Source of the DNA: Desemzia incerta
GTDB taxonomy: Bacteria > Bacillota > Bacilli > Lactobacillales > Carnobacteriaceae
DNA length: 64,000 nt
Direction: 5' to 3'
NCBI RefSeq assembly: GCF_900115825.1
Contig: NZ_FOXW01000004.1
Span: 62,001 to 126,000, forward strand
A program made the translations under genes and the position numbers. Position 1 is the stretch's first letter. Each line of letters starts with the position of its first letter. Positions 18,411-26,553 of the stretch are shown here, piece after piece. The notes beneath the pieces were generated by a model. That model did no database searches. It was not told where the DNA came from and saw only the letters and a list, made by a program, of their open reading frames with translations.

Positions 18411-19734
18411 CCGTATCCCGCCTTATGTGTGGCCAAGCAACTAAGTTTGTCGTTTCAATAGTATTGGTAAAGGTTGGATGGAAAAAGAATTCCTTTTGAC
18501 TCAGATCCTCCAACGTTTGATTTGTCTGGATAGCAAGAGCAAGTGTGTTGATTTTCTCCAGCACATCAGCTTTTGAGACCAGCTGAGCGCCTAACAGCTC
18601 GCGCGTTTCTTCATTATATACGTATTTGATTAGGACTTCTTCTGCAAATGGCAGACTGTTGGCTGGAACGATTTGCCGTTTGACACCTATAGGGTAGTCT
18701 GAAAACAAACTGTCCGATTCGGTCATTCCAGTACTTGCGATATGGTAGCCGAATGCTGACGTACCAATCGTCCGCAGCGATCCGTTGAATGTCTGTGCTG
18801 GTTTAACTAGGTTAGCTGCTGCGACGATACCGGTCCGTACGGCATTGTTCACTAGCGGAATGTACATCGCTTCTTCTCCCATACAAGAAGGCAATTGGAT
18901 ACAGTCTCCTACTGCTAGTACATCAGGATGTGAGGTCCGCAAGTATTCGTCTACCGCAATCGTGTGGTCCATGTGCAAGTCGATCTGTCCGTCTAAAAAG
19001 CTCAAGTCCGGTCTGACGTTGACCGCTAAAATGGCTGTATCGCTTTCAATGCTTCCGCTGCCCAATTGAATTTCTAGTTTGTCTCCTGCTTCTTTAATAG
19101 AAGAAACTGTTTGATTCATGTACAGCGCCACACCGGCTTCTTGCATTTCTTCTTGGATCGGTTGGATCATGTCTTTGTCGAAGTATTTGAACAAGACATA
19201 GTCCATATTTTCAACCAACGCCACTTGCTTGCCGTTTTTTGTCAGCAAGTCAGCTGCTTCTACGCCAATCTGACCGCCGCCGATGATGGTGACGTGTTGG
19301 CTGGCTTGTAATGTCTCCAGAGCATCTTCTGCCCCTTTTAGTCGTTTGTATTTTAGTACACGGTCTGAGTCGCTTCCTTCGATTTTGTGCGACAGCTGAC
19401 TCGAACCGGTCGCAATGATCAATTTGTCATATTCTAAGGTGATGGCTTCGTTGTCATGTCGGTATGTCAGTTGATGGTTCGCGGTATCAACTTTTTCGAC
19501 TGTTGATTCCAGCAAAATTTTGATGCGTCGTTGTTCCAGGTCCGCTTCTTTAATGAAGTAAGCTTGTGACAGCGAGTCGATTTTTTTATCTAAATACAAA
19601 TGCAGTCCATTAGGGATGTAGCCTAATTGAGGCTGCTTCTCCAATAAGCTGATTTCAGCGTTCGGGTGGTGTTTGCGCACTTCTAAAGCTGCCGTTACGC
19701 CAGCAAATGAAGCACCAATAATGGCTACTTTCAT
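18400..19734 (-). CDS. FAD/NAD-dependent pyridine nucleotide-disulfide oxidoreductase, NADH oxidase/CoA-disulfide reductase-like, no redox Cys
   Basis: A 444-residue flavoprotein. The FAD motif is VAIIGASFAGVTAALE (residues 3-18), the central NAD motif is VTIIGGGQIGVEAADLL and a C-terminal FAD contact is VLAVGDCIQLPS. This is the architecture of H2O-forming NADH oxidase, NADH peroxidase and CoA-disulfide reductase. Those enzymes have a catalytic Cys near residue 42 in an S-C-G context. Here the aligned segment reads LGYIPNGLHLYL, with Asn, so the usual Cys chemistry is not possible. The start is set by AAAGGAG 7 bases before the ATG at 19734, not by upstream in-frame ATGs. It is coupled to the Mga-like regulator. 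Confidence 0.8.
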   Translation of the reverse strand: MKVAIIGASFAGVTAALEVRKHHPNAEISLLEKQPQLGYIPNGLHLYLDKKIDSLSQAYFIKEADLEQRRIKILLESTVEKVDTANHQLTYRHDNEAITLEYDKLIIATGSSQLSHKIEGSDSDRVLKYKRLKGAEDALETLQASQHVTIIGGGQIGVEAADLLTKNGKQVALVENMDYVLFKYFDKDMIQPIQEEMQEAGVALYMNQTVSSIKEAGDKLEIQLGSGSIESDTAILAVNVRPDLSFLDGQIDLHMDHTIAVDEYLRTSHPDVLAVGDCIQLPSCMGEEAMYIPLVNNAVRTGIVAAANLVKPAQTFNGSLRTIGTSAFGYHIASTGMTESDSLFSDYPIGVKRQIVPANSLPFAEEVLIKYVYNEETRELLGAQLVSKADVLEKINTLALAIQTNQTLEDLSQKEFFFHPTFTNTIETTNLVAWPHIRRDTDES

Positions 19735-19823
19735 ATAGATACTCCTTTGAATTCGTTTGACTTCAGTATACCATGTTCTTTTATTTAAAAAAGGACTGGC
19801 CATTGCAACTTTATGGCAGTACG

Positions 19824-19856
19824 CAAAAAAGACTCCCATTTATTAGAGGAAGCCTT
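19824..19856 (-). terminator. terminator downstream of the 95-residue gene
   Basis: On the minus strand AAGGCTTCC and GGGAGTCTT pair over 9 positions, with two G-T pairs, followed by six Ts. Confidence 0.65.
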
Positions 19857-19962
19857 CTTGGTTATTGTATAAAGTCTGCTCTCGCAGTGCTTCAGCGCTT
19901 ATTTTTTCATCCATAAGCTATTCATTTCCAACTAGTTTCGTGCTACAATAACTTGAACTTAT

Positions 19963-20247
19963 TTAGAGATTCATATCTAAGGGTATGGACTGTAAAATTT
20001 CCTCTTTGTCCCCAGTCACCTCAATAAACTGGATTTCTCTAGCTAAGAAAGTGTTCAAGTCTTCAAAAGTATACTGATTTTTTCGTAAGACCGTATCAAA
20101 AGGGCAGTCCAGTATCCCGTCCGCATTGACGATGACATCTCTGTTGTCTACGTTTAAGCGAACGGTTTCATGTTGACCGATAATGACGTAAAAATAATGC
20201 TTCTGCTGCGAGTTATCTGAAGTATATTGCTGCTCTTCACTGATCAC
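19963..20247 (-). CDS. small hypothetical protein divergent from an Rgg regulator
   Basis: About 94 residues (VISEEQQYTSDNSQQ at the N-terminus), soluble, with no membrane segment, signal peptide or motif I recognise. There is no ATG; two adjacent GTG codons (20250, 20247) can start it, and a weak AAGGCAGG is upstream. It has its own terminator at 19824-19856. Its divergent position relative to the Rgg regulator (20403) suggests it may be a target of that regulator. This is inference only. Confidence 0.5.
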   Translation of the reverse strand: MISEEQQYTSDNSQQKHYFYVIIGQHETVRLNVDNRDVIVNADGILDCPFDTVLRKNQYTFEDLNTFLAREIQFIEVTGDKEEILQSIPLDMNL

Positions 20248-20402
20248 CACTGTTCGCCTGCCTTTTTATGGGCCTCATATACACAAAGCCTTTTTATTTT
20301 TAGAGTCTATAAACGAGCACTTCAACAATAGTATACCTATTAAAAACAGTATTAGAGCAAAAAGTGACAATAGTAACTAGACTATAGTAAGGAGTAATTC
20401 AC

Positions 20403-21317
20403 ATGGCTTATCAACCGATACCTATTGGTTCAACATTAAAAAAAATCCGCGAAAACAAAGGATATACACAAAAACAAATTTCAGATGAAAAAATGGCTCG
20501 ATCGACTTACACCAAATTCGAAAATGATACGATCAGTCCTACTCTGCCTAAATACCTTGCTGTCATAGACCATATGGATATTTCGCACGAGGAATTCATG
20601 TATATTTTGCATGATTATCATTTAGGAGAAAAAGAATACTTCTTGCATTTATTTAAAAAATTGGAAAAACGCCCTACTCTTGCATTATTGGATGAAATTA
20701 TTGAAAAAGGGGAAGCGTTAGTCCAAGACCATTACGACCAATTAGTGTTGGATATCTTGAATGCTTGCCGAGGATATAAAGCGTTGTTGGAAGAACACGA
20801 TTTAGAAAAAGCAAAAGGCTATGCTGAAAAAGTGTGGGAACGAATGGCAACGTTGGACAACTGGTACTTAGCAGAATTGCATGTCATCAATAGCATCTTA
20901 TATTTGTTTAACAGTGAGACTGCAGTCGCATTCACTGATCGCGCCGTGAAGATCCTCTCAAAATACAAAGATTTTGACGAAGCCGTCACTTTACAGCACA
21001 GCTTTTTGCTGCATGTGACCAACTTGTTGATGATGGATAAAAAATACGAGCAGGCTTTGATTTACCTTCGTCTATTGGAAACACCGAATATTATGCTGGA
21101 ATGTCCTATCCTTTGGGGAGTCACACTGATTCGTAAAGAAGTGTGTATGACTAAAATTGGAGATCTTTCTGAACCGGGGCTGATCAATAAAGCGATTCAG
21201 CTGTTTGAATGTTTGAACCAACCGGATCTTGCAAGGTATGCAAAAGAAAATCCAGAGACTGTGTATAATCTCTATGCTCGTTTCCCGATTGCGCATATTA
21301 AAGCATTAGCGGTTTAA
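20403..21317 (+). CDS. Rgg/GadR/MutR-family transcriptional regulator
   Basis: A 304-residue cytoplasmic regulator. The N-terminal Xre-type helix-turn-helix is GSTLKKIRENKGYTQKQISD followed by RSTYTKFENDTISPTLPKYL (residues about 9-55). The remaining 230 residues are helical TPR-like repeats, as in peptide-binding Rgg proteins. AAGGAG precedes the ATG. I looked for a short hydrophobic pheromone ORF beside it and saw none; the divergent neighbour is a 94-residue soluble protein. It interrupts the usual order, since yabR and divIC would normally be followed by tilS and hpt. It ends in a strong bidirectional terminator. Confidence 0.8.
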   Translation: MAYQPIPIGSTLKKIRENKGYTQKQISDEKMARSTYTKFENDTISPTLPKYLAVIDHMDISHEEFMYILHDYHLGEKEYFLHLFKKLEKRPTLALLDEIIEKGEALVQDHYDQLVLDILNACRGYKALLEEHDLEKAKGYAEKVWERMATLDNWYLAELHVINSILYLFNSETAVAFTDRAVKILSKYKDFDEAVTLQHSFLLHVTNLLMMDKKYEQALIYLRLLETPNIMLECPILWGVTLIRKEVCMTKIGDLSEPGLINKAIQLFECLNQPDLARYAKENPETVYNLYARFPIAHIKALAV

Positions 21318-21352
21318 AAAAAGAGGTTGGAAAATTTTCCAGCCTCTTTTTG
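21317..21352. terminator. bidirectional terminator between Rgg gene and yabR
   Basis: AAAGAGG(T)TGGAAAATTTTCCA(G)CCTCTTT forms a long stem with A-runs before and T-runs after, serving both convergent genes. Confidence 0.85.
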
Positions 21353-21387
21353 TTTATAGCTTTATTTATGAATGCATGACGCAATAA

Positions 21388-21912
21388 TTAGTTACGACGT
21401 CCGCCGCGTCCGCCGCGTTTGCCTTCAGTGTTGCGTTTCAATGACGTCAAACGATCATCACTATCTTTTAAGAATGAACTCATCAATGTATCAAAGTCTT
21501 CTCTTTTATCTTTTTGTGCGTAAGAAGAACGATTTGTTTTTTGGTAACCTTGTCCTCTTGAAGAAGAACTTCCTCTATCGTTGCTTCGTTGATAATTACT
21601 GCTTGGTCTTGAACTTGAACTTGGTCTAGAGCTTGTAGCTGCGCTCGGTGCGCTTGTTGGCGCTGCTGCTTCTGGTTGATCAACTGCTTTACGAATAGAT
21701 AGACCGATTTTACCATCAGTACCGATTGTTAATACTTTAACCGTTACTTCGTCTCCAACACTTAATACGTCGTGAATATCTTTTACAAAACTGTCAGATA
21801 TTTCACTAATATGAACCAATCCTGTTTTTCCATTACCCAAATCAATAAACGCACCAAAATTTGTAATTCCTGTTACTTTTCCAGGAACTTTACTACCGAC
21901 TTCAATTGACAT
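21388..21912 (-). CDS. yabR: S1-domain RNA-binding protein (YabR/CvfD family)
   Basis: A 174-residue protein. The S1 domain occupies residues 1-75: VGSKVPGKVTGITNFGAFIDL, then GKTGLVHISEISDSFV and VKVLTIGTDGKIGLSIRKA. The C-terminal half is a low-complexity Ser/Arg/Pro/Gln-rich tail ending in RGGRGGRRN, which probably binds RNA non-specifically. Streptococcal homologues (CvfD) act as post-transcriptional regulators. AGGAGG lies 13 bases before the ATG, an unusually long spacing, but the next in-frame upstream ATG is worse placed. It follows divIC in the same order as in Bacillus and enterococci. Confidence 0.9.
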   Translation of the reverse strand: MSIEVGSKVPGKVTGITNFGAFIDLGNGKTGLVHISEISDSFVKDIHDVLSVGDEVTVKVLTIGTDGKIGLSIRKAVDQPEAAAPTSAPSAATSSRPSSSSRPSSNYQRSNDRGSSSSRGQGYQKTNRSSYAQKDKREDFDTLMSSFLKDSDDRLTSLKRNTEGKRGGRGGRRN

Positions 21913-22043
21913 ATAAAATTCATTTCCTCCTTGAATACTAGTACTGTCATTATAGCATGACTTCGTTTGCACATAAAGCTTTTTTATTCTCTCTCATTGC
22001 CGCTTTTGTTGATATTAGCCCTTTTTTCAGCAAATGGACACTC

Positions 22044-22502
22044 TTAATTTTGATCAGCAGTTTTTGTTTCTTCATCACTTTTAGCGGAGTCGGACTCTTC
22101 TAGTGTTTCCTCTTTTTGCGTTTTAGCCGCATTATCTTCCGGGAAACTAAAAACAATCTCTCCTTCTTTCGATAAGTAATATTGGCTTCTAGCTAGCTTA
22201 GCTATGTATTCATCATCTTGAAGCTTTTTAACTTCGTTGTGAAGGTTTTCTTGAGTCGCCTCTACATGCTCCAACTCTTCAGCTGACGCTGCTTTTTGCG
22301 CATCCAAATCAGATATCAGCTGCGTATTTTTCACTAAATTCACAGATAATCCCGCGATAAACAATCCACTAATAACAGCGATACTGGCTACTCGTCGTTT
22401 CCGCTGTTTTCTAAACTTGCTTTCGCGATGAGCTTGAACCGTTTTGGTTTGAGTATATTCATTTCTCAACTGAGTTACCTTGCTTCTGTTTCTTTCTTTC
22501 AT
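22044..22502 (-). CDS. divIC: cell division protein DivIC (septum formation initiator)
   Basis: A 152-residue bitopic membrane protein. It has a basic cytoplasmic N-terminus (FRKQRKRRVAS), one membrane helix (about 39-56, IAVISGLFIAGLSVNLV) and an extracellular coiled coil (about 62-95). The conserved DEEYIAKLAR-like segment (DDEYIAKLARSQYYLSKEGE) follows. The tail is acidic. It forms the DivIB-FtsL-DivIC division complex. GAGGTG lies 6 bases before the ATG, and an extended -10 promoter is at 22706-22714. Confidence 0.95.
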   Translation of the reverse strand: MKERNRSKVTQLRNEYTQTKTVQAHRESKFRKQRKRRVASIAVISGLFIAGLSVNLVKNTQLISDLDAQKAASAEELEHVEATQENLHNEVKKLQDDEYIAKLARSQYYLSKEGEIVFSFPEDNAAKTQKEETLEESDSAKSDEETKTADQN

Positions 22503-22705
22503 CCCTTACACCTCAATCCACAGTTATTTTTTCGGCTGACTGACCATACTTTTTAAGTGTAACAATTTTTCAAATTTTTATCGCGTTAAACGATTTCTAA
22601 ACAATATTGTATTTTTCTCTCGCAAATAAGCTCCCTTGCCGGTCCTTTTAGAAGCTGACAAGAGGTTAAAAACCCCTGAAACTCTAAATGCTTGATCTTG
22701 CAAAC

Positions 22706-22714
22706 ATTATACCA
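22706..22714 (-). promoter_or_regulatory. extended -10 promoter for divIC
   Basis: On the minus strand TGGTATAAT, a consensus extended -10, lies about 205 bases upstream of divIC. The -35 is weak. The leader in between (22503-22700) shows no gene. Confidence 0.55.
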
Positions 22715-22854
22715 AGTATGCCTTTACATTTCTATCACGTTTTCAAAAAGATTCAGCATTATTTTGTCTATAGATAGTCAATTTTAGTCCTTGATAATGC
22801 TCAAAGTTTATTTGTGTGATAATTTGGATGATTTCTGCTTAAAAAATGGATGGT

Positions 22855-23925
22855 GAAATACTCATTGGCCAAAAGCATGCTCATTAAAACCTTGAAGCTT
22901 TCTTTTACCTAATAAGGGTTTTGGCTTTTCGGCTACGAAAAGTGTCCTTTCTGCCTTGAGGGGTGGGTTTTAGATGCTCATGGCCGAGTTGGAAGTGTTT
23001 TCGGTCCATAAGCTCAACTGTTTTCTTGCTCATGGCTGTTTACTCAAGTATTCTCGGCCATGAAGAGGGGTGAAGTCGAGCTCATGGACTTTTTAGCAGC
23101 TTTTCTGCTTACCAGCAGATACCTAGACACTTATTACCCAACTGCACACTTATCAAAACCTTAAAACCTTCTTTTACCTAATAAGGTTTCAGCTTTTCGG
23201 TCACGAAAAGTGTCCTTTCTGCCTTTAGGTGTTGATTTTGATTCCTCATGGCCGAGTTGAGAGTGTTTTTGGTCCATGAGCTCAGTTGTTTTCTCGCTCA
23301 TGGCTGTTTACTCTAGTCTTCTCGGTCATGAAGAGGGTTGAAGTCGAGCTCATGGACTTTTTAGCAGCTTTTCTGCTTAACAGCAGATACCAAGACACTC
23401 ATTACCCAACTGCATATCCATTAAAACCTCGGAGCTTTTTTTTCCTCATCAGGTTTGGGCTTTTCGGTCACGAAAAGGGTCCTTTCTGACTTGAGGGGTT
23501 GGTTTTGGTTGCTCATGGCCGAGTTGCGAGTGTTTTTAGTCCATGGACTCAGTTATTTTCTCGCTCATGGCTGTTTACTCGAGTATTCTCGGCCATGAAG
23601 AGGGTTGAAGTTGAGCTCATGGACTTTTCAGCGGCTTTTCTGCTTACCAGCAGACACCGAGACACTTATTACCCAACTGCACACTCATTAAAACCTCAGA
23701 GCCTTCTTTTACCTAATAAGATTTCAGCTTTTCGGTCACGAAAAGGGTCCTTTCTGCCTTGAGGTGTTGGTTTTGGTTGCTCATGGCCGAGTTGAGAGTG
23801 TTTTTGGTCCATGAGCTCCGTTATTTTCCGCTCATGGCTGTTTACTTGAGCATTCTCGGCCATGAAGAGGGTTGAAGTCGAGCTCATGGACTTTTCAGCA
23901 GCTTTTCTACTAGAAAAGGAAATGT
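22855..23925. repeat. array 1: tandem GGCCATGAGC repeats, about four units of ~268 bp
   Basis: Four units follow each other between divIC and rqcP. Anchors recur with the same period: CTCATGGCCGAG near 22976, 23246, 23511 and 23780, and TTTTACCTAATAAG near 22903, 23172 and 23708 (degenerate near 23441). Each unit has several inverted CGGCCATGA/TCATGGCCG half-sites, a TTTTCGG(TC)ACGAAAAG hairpin and an ATTACCCAACTGCACAC module. Units differ by scattered substitutions. Short open frames here are not credible genes: they repeat with the units and lack good starts. Confidence 0.85.
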
Positions 23926-23930
23926 AAACA

Positions 23931-23966
23931 GAAAAAAGGAACGCACTTTTTTTGTGCGCTCCTTTA
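23931..23966 (-). terminator. terminator of the yabM-mazG-rqcP operon
   Basis: On the minus strand AAAGGAGCGCAC and GTGCGTTCCTTT form a stem with one G-T pair around a seven-A loop, then a T-run. Its GGAACGCAC arm resembles the GGAACGCAAA repeats at 39.7 and 43.8 kb. Confidence 0.85.
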
Positions 23967-23975
23967 AGTAGTCAA

Positions 23976-24230
23976 TTATTTTTCAGTATTGCTCAAAATA
24001 GTGTACATATCTGCTGCTTCATCTTTTTTAGTCGTTTCAACCAGCTTGTCGATGCGGATGACAAGTGTGCGGTTACCAAAAGCGATCGTTAACTCGTCGC
24101 CCTCTTTGACGGTAGAAGATGATTTTGCCACCGTTCCGTTGATTTGAATGCGGCCTTTGTCGGCGACTTCTTTAGCAACAGTCCGGCGTTTGATGATACG
24201 GGAAACTTTTAGGAATTTATCTAATCTCAT
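23976..24230 (-). CDS. rqcP: S4-domain RNA-binding protein RqcP (YabO/Hsp15-like)
   Basis: An 84-residue S4 protein: [22 protein letters not shown] then [24 protein letters not shown]. The family member in Bacillus acts in ribosome-associated quality control, binding stalled 50S subunits with RqcH to allow alanine tailing of nascent chains. The synteny mazG-rqcP-divIC supports orthology. It shares four bases with mazG and ends in the terminator at 23931-23966. Confidence 0.9.
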   Translation of the reverse strand: MRLDKFLKVSRIIKRRTVAKEVADKGRIQINGTVAKSSSTVKEGDELTIAFGNRTLVIRIDKLVETTKKDEAADMYTILSNTEK

Positions 24231-24940
24231 AAACCTAGCTCCTTTTCTTTTGCTTTAATTTTTTGCCAGATGGCATCTACTTCTTCAACTGTGTTGGCTT
24301 CGACCCCGTCAAATACATGCGGGTGCCGACGTCTTAATTTGGTATTGATGGCTTCTAGAACGTCTTCCAACGTAAAAGCACCTGTTGATTCTGCGTAACT
24401 CGTTTGATATAAGATGTGGCACAACAAGTCGCCCAATTCTTCCGCCATATTGCGCGGATCCTTTTTGTAGATGGCTTCTACGAATTCGTCCACTTCTTCA
24501 TGCAAGAACGGGATCAGCGTTTCATGCGTTTGCTGCTTGATCCAAATATCTCCGCCTTCTCCAGTGATCTCATCCAAATAAAACTGCAAGGTTTGGAACG
24601 ACTTGGTGCGTTCGTCTTGCTTTAAAGCGGGAACGAACAGCGCGCCTGATTTGGATTCCATTTGGAAAGAGGGTTCTTCATTCAAGGCGAACCATTCTAC
24701 GTGTTCTTGTTGGGTCCCAGGGTTCTCAACGAAAGCTACTCGATGAGTTAAAGGATATTTTTTATCTAGAATAGACGCCACTAAGCTCAGCGCCGGAACC
24801 TCGTGGATGCCATCAATGATCACAGCTTGACCCATGACGACTTGGTCGCCGTCCAGCTTGTTCACCGGAATCCATTGAAATCCAGCCGAGGCATCTTGTT
24901 CGACTGCTTTAAAAACAGCTTCTAGTACAGATAACTCCAT
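24227..24940 (-). CDS. mazG: MazG-family nucleoside triphosphate pyrophosphohydrolase with an extra N-terminal domain
   Basis: About 237 residues. The C-terminal MazG domain (about 140-220) has the metal-binding acidic pattern [11 protein letters not shown] followed by [15 protein letters not shown], and ends near [10 protein letters not shown]. It hydrolyses non-canonical or damaged NTPs. Bacillus YabN instead carries a methyltransferase-like domain at the N-terminus of a much longer protein. Here the first 120 residues are different and not recognised. Upstream in-frame ATG at 24991 lies inside the flippase gene; the start MELSVLEAV at 24940 is chosen from family alignment and gene spacing (8 bases after the flippase stop). 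Confidence 0.85.
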   Translation of the reverse strand: MELSVLEAVFKAVEQDASAGFQWIPVNKLDGDQVVMGQAVIIDGIHEVPALSLVASILDKKYPLTHRVAFVENPGTQQEHVEWFALNEEPSFQMESKSGALFVPALKQDERTKSFQTLQFYLDEITGEGGDIWIKQQTHETLIPFLHEEVDEFVEAIYKKDPRNMAEELGDLLCHILYQTSYAESTGAFTLEDVLEAINTKLRRRHPHVFDGVEANTVEEVDAIWQKIKAKEKELGL

Positions 24941-24948
24941 ATGCTTCC

Positions 24949-26529
24949 CTACTTTCTCAGTACTCTTTTGCCAAACGGGAGTGACAACCATTCCCGAAGC
25001 GTCAAGAGTTTGAATGAAATAATGATTTTCACGAAAACGGCAGCGCCCACTGCTACTCCAGCCAGAGCCAAGACAAACGCCCCTAGACGACCAGCATCTA
25101 AACTAGTCAAGCTCAAAAGACTCACAGTCGCTAGAACAGCTGCCCCCATAATGAAGGAACTGGCAGCTAACTTCCAGCCGAATCCTTTTGCAAAAACCGC
25201 TATTTTGATTGGATCTGTCAGTTTCCACCAGCTGAAAGCCACCGTAGACAACAGCGCCAAAACCGTTCCCAGACTAGAACCTGCTGTTCCTAACAACACT
25301 ACTAATGGAGTGTTGAGGACACTTTTGACCACTAGACCCAGCAGCAGACCTACAAAAGCTAAGCGGTGCTGATTGCGGCTTTGGAAAATAGCATTCACTG
25401 CTCCGATCAATGAGGCTGCAAATACAGACACCACATAAATGGCGATCGTTACATTGCCTTCCTTGTCGCCGAACAACGTGTGGTTCAAATAAGGCGTCAA
25501 CACGATCATCCCTATCGTTGCAGCTGCAGCGATCGTTGTCGTGATGCGTAAGAACGACTTCGCGATATGGTTAAAGTCGTTCGTTTTTCGTTCAATCACA
25601 CTTGTCGTCAATGTCGGCAGCAAACTAGAAGAAAAGGCTGTGGCTACGACCATCCCTAATTGAACAAGCGGCTGGCCTCTGTCATAGACCCCTTTGATGC
25701 TTCGGGCGACAGCAGGAGTGACTCCCGATTGAACCAATCCGTTATACAACGTGAATGAGTCAATCAATTGCAGCAAGATCAGCATGGCACTCAGTAAGCA
25801 CAACACCAATCCTTCTGTTCCTAACCGTTTCAACAGCGTTTGATAGGTCGGTAAAGGCACTGATTCTGGATACATGACACCAGAAAATGGGCTCTTTTTG
25901 TGATGAGATACCATAAACACCACCATCGTAACCGTGGCAGCCATTCCTGCAATCCATGCGCTGCTCATCGCATCCGCACCCATTTGATAAACGGAATCTT
26001 TGCTGGTTGTATAAGTATACGCCACCAACAAAATCACGGCTACTCGCACCACTTGTTCAACGACTTGAGAGACTGCGGTAGGAATCATTTGGAAAGTGCC
26101 TTGGAAATAACCGCGCGATACCGATAAGAAAGGCACCAGCAGAAATTGCCAGGACACGGCTTGAATGATGCCGCTGAGTTGACGGTCTCCCATCCCGTCT
26201 GCGATCCTATTTGCGCCAAGATACAAGGTTAAAAAGATCGCAGGGGAAAATCCTGCTAACAGGATAAACAGGCGTTGCTGGACTTTTCGCTGCAGACCAG
26301 CTGGAGTTTCTGCAATGATTTTGGACAAGAAGACCGGCAACCCGTTCAGCGCCAGCGTCATCCCTAACCCATATAACGGATAAATCTGTTGGTAGACGTA
26401 AAATCCAGTATTGCCGACCATATTTTGGAAGGGGACGCGATAGACAGCGCTAAGGACTTTCGCTATAAAAGCAGCAATCGTTAAAATGACCGCGCCGTTC
26501 ATTGTTTTTTTCAGCTGCTGGTTTCCCAT
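24949..26529 (-). CDS. yabM: polysaccharide flippase of the MVF/YabM-SpoVB family
   Basis: A 526-residue membrane protein with about 13-14 helices, MOP superfamily. The N-terminus GAVILTIAAFIAKVLSAVYRVPFQNMVG is typical of YabM/SpoVB/MurJ-like flippases, which translocate lipid-linked precursors such as lipid II across the membrane. It sits between mfd and mazG exactly as yabM does in Bacillus. Whether it is the MurJ of this organism or acts on another lipid carrier substrate cannot be decided from sequence alone. Confidence 0.88.
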   Translation of the reverse strand: MGNQQLKKTMNGAVILTIAAFIAKVLSAVYRVPFQNMVGNTGFYVYQQIYPLYGLGMTLALNGLPVFLSKIIAETPAGLQRKVQQRLFILLAGFSPAIFLTLYLGANRIADGMGDRQLSGIIQAVSWQFLLVPFLSVSRGYFQGTFQMIPTAVSQVVEQVVRVAVILLVAYTYTTSKDSVYQMGADAMSSAWIAGMAATVTMVVFMVSHHKKSPFSGVMYPESVPLPTYQTLLKRLGTEGLVLCLLSAMLILLQLIDSFTLYNGLVQSGVTPAVARSIKGVYDRGQPLVQLGMVVATAFSSSLLPTLTTSVIERKTNDFNHIAKSFLRITTTIAAAATIGMIVLTPYLNHTLFGDKEGNVTIAIYVVSVFAASLIGAVNAIFQSRNQHRLAFVGLLLGLVVKSVLNTPLVVLLGTAGSSLGTVLALLSTVAFSWWKLTDPIKIAVFAKGFGWKLAASSFIMGAAVLATVSLLSLTSLDAGRLGAFVLALAGVAVGAAVFVKIIISFKLLTLREWLSLPFGKRVLRK

Positions 26530-26553
26530 ACATTCCCCGTCCTTCTTCTGCGT

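Noticed and set aside
23286-23887. Short open frames inside array 1 (for example 23286-23489, 23499-23762 and 23696-23887)
   Set aside because: They repeat with the 268-bp unit, have no RBS, and their translations differ by unit drift rather than by synonymous change.
22855-23925. Arrays considered as CRISPR loci
   Set aside because: Unit length is ~230-270 bp and the whole unit is repeated. There are no short unique spacers and no cas genes nearby.
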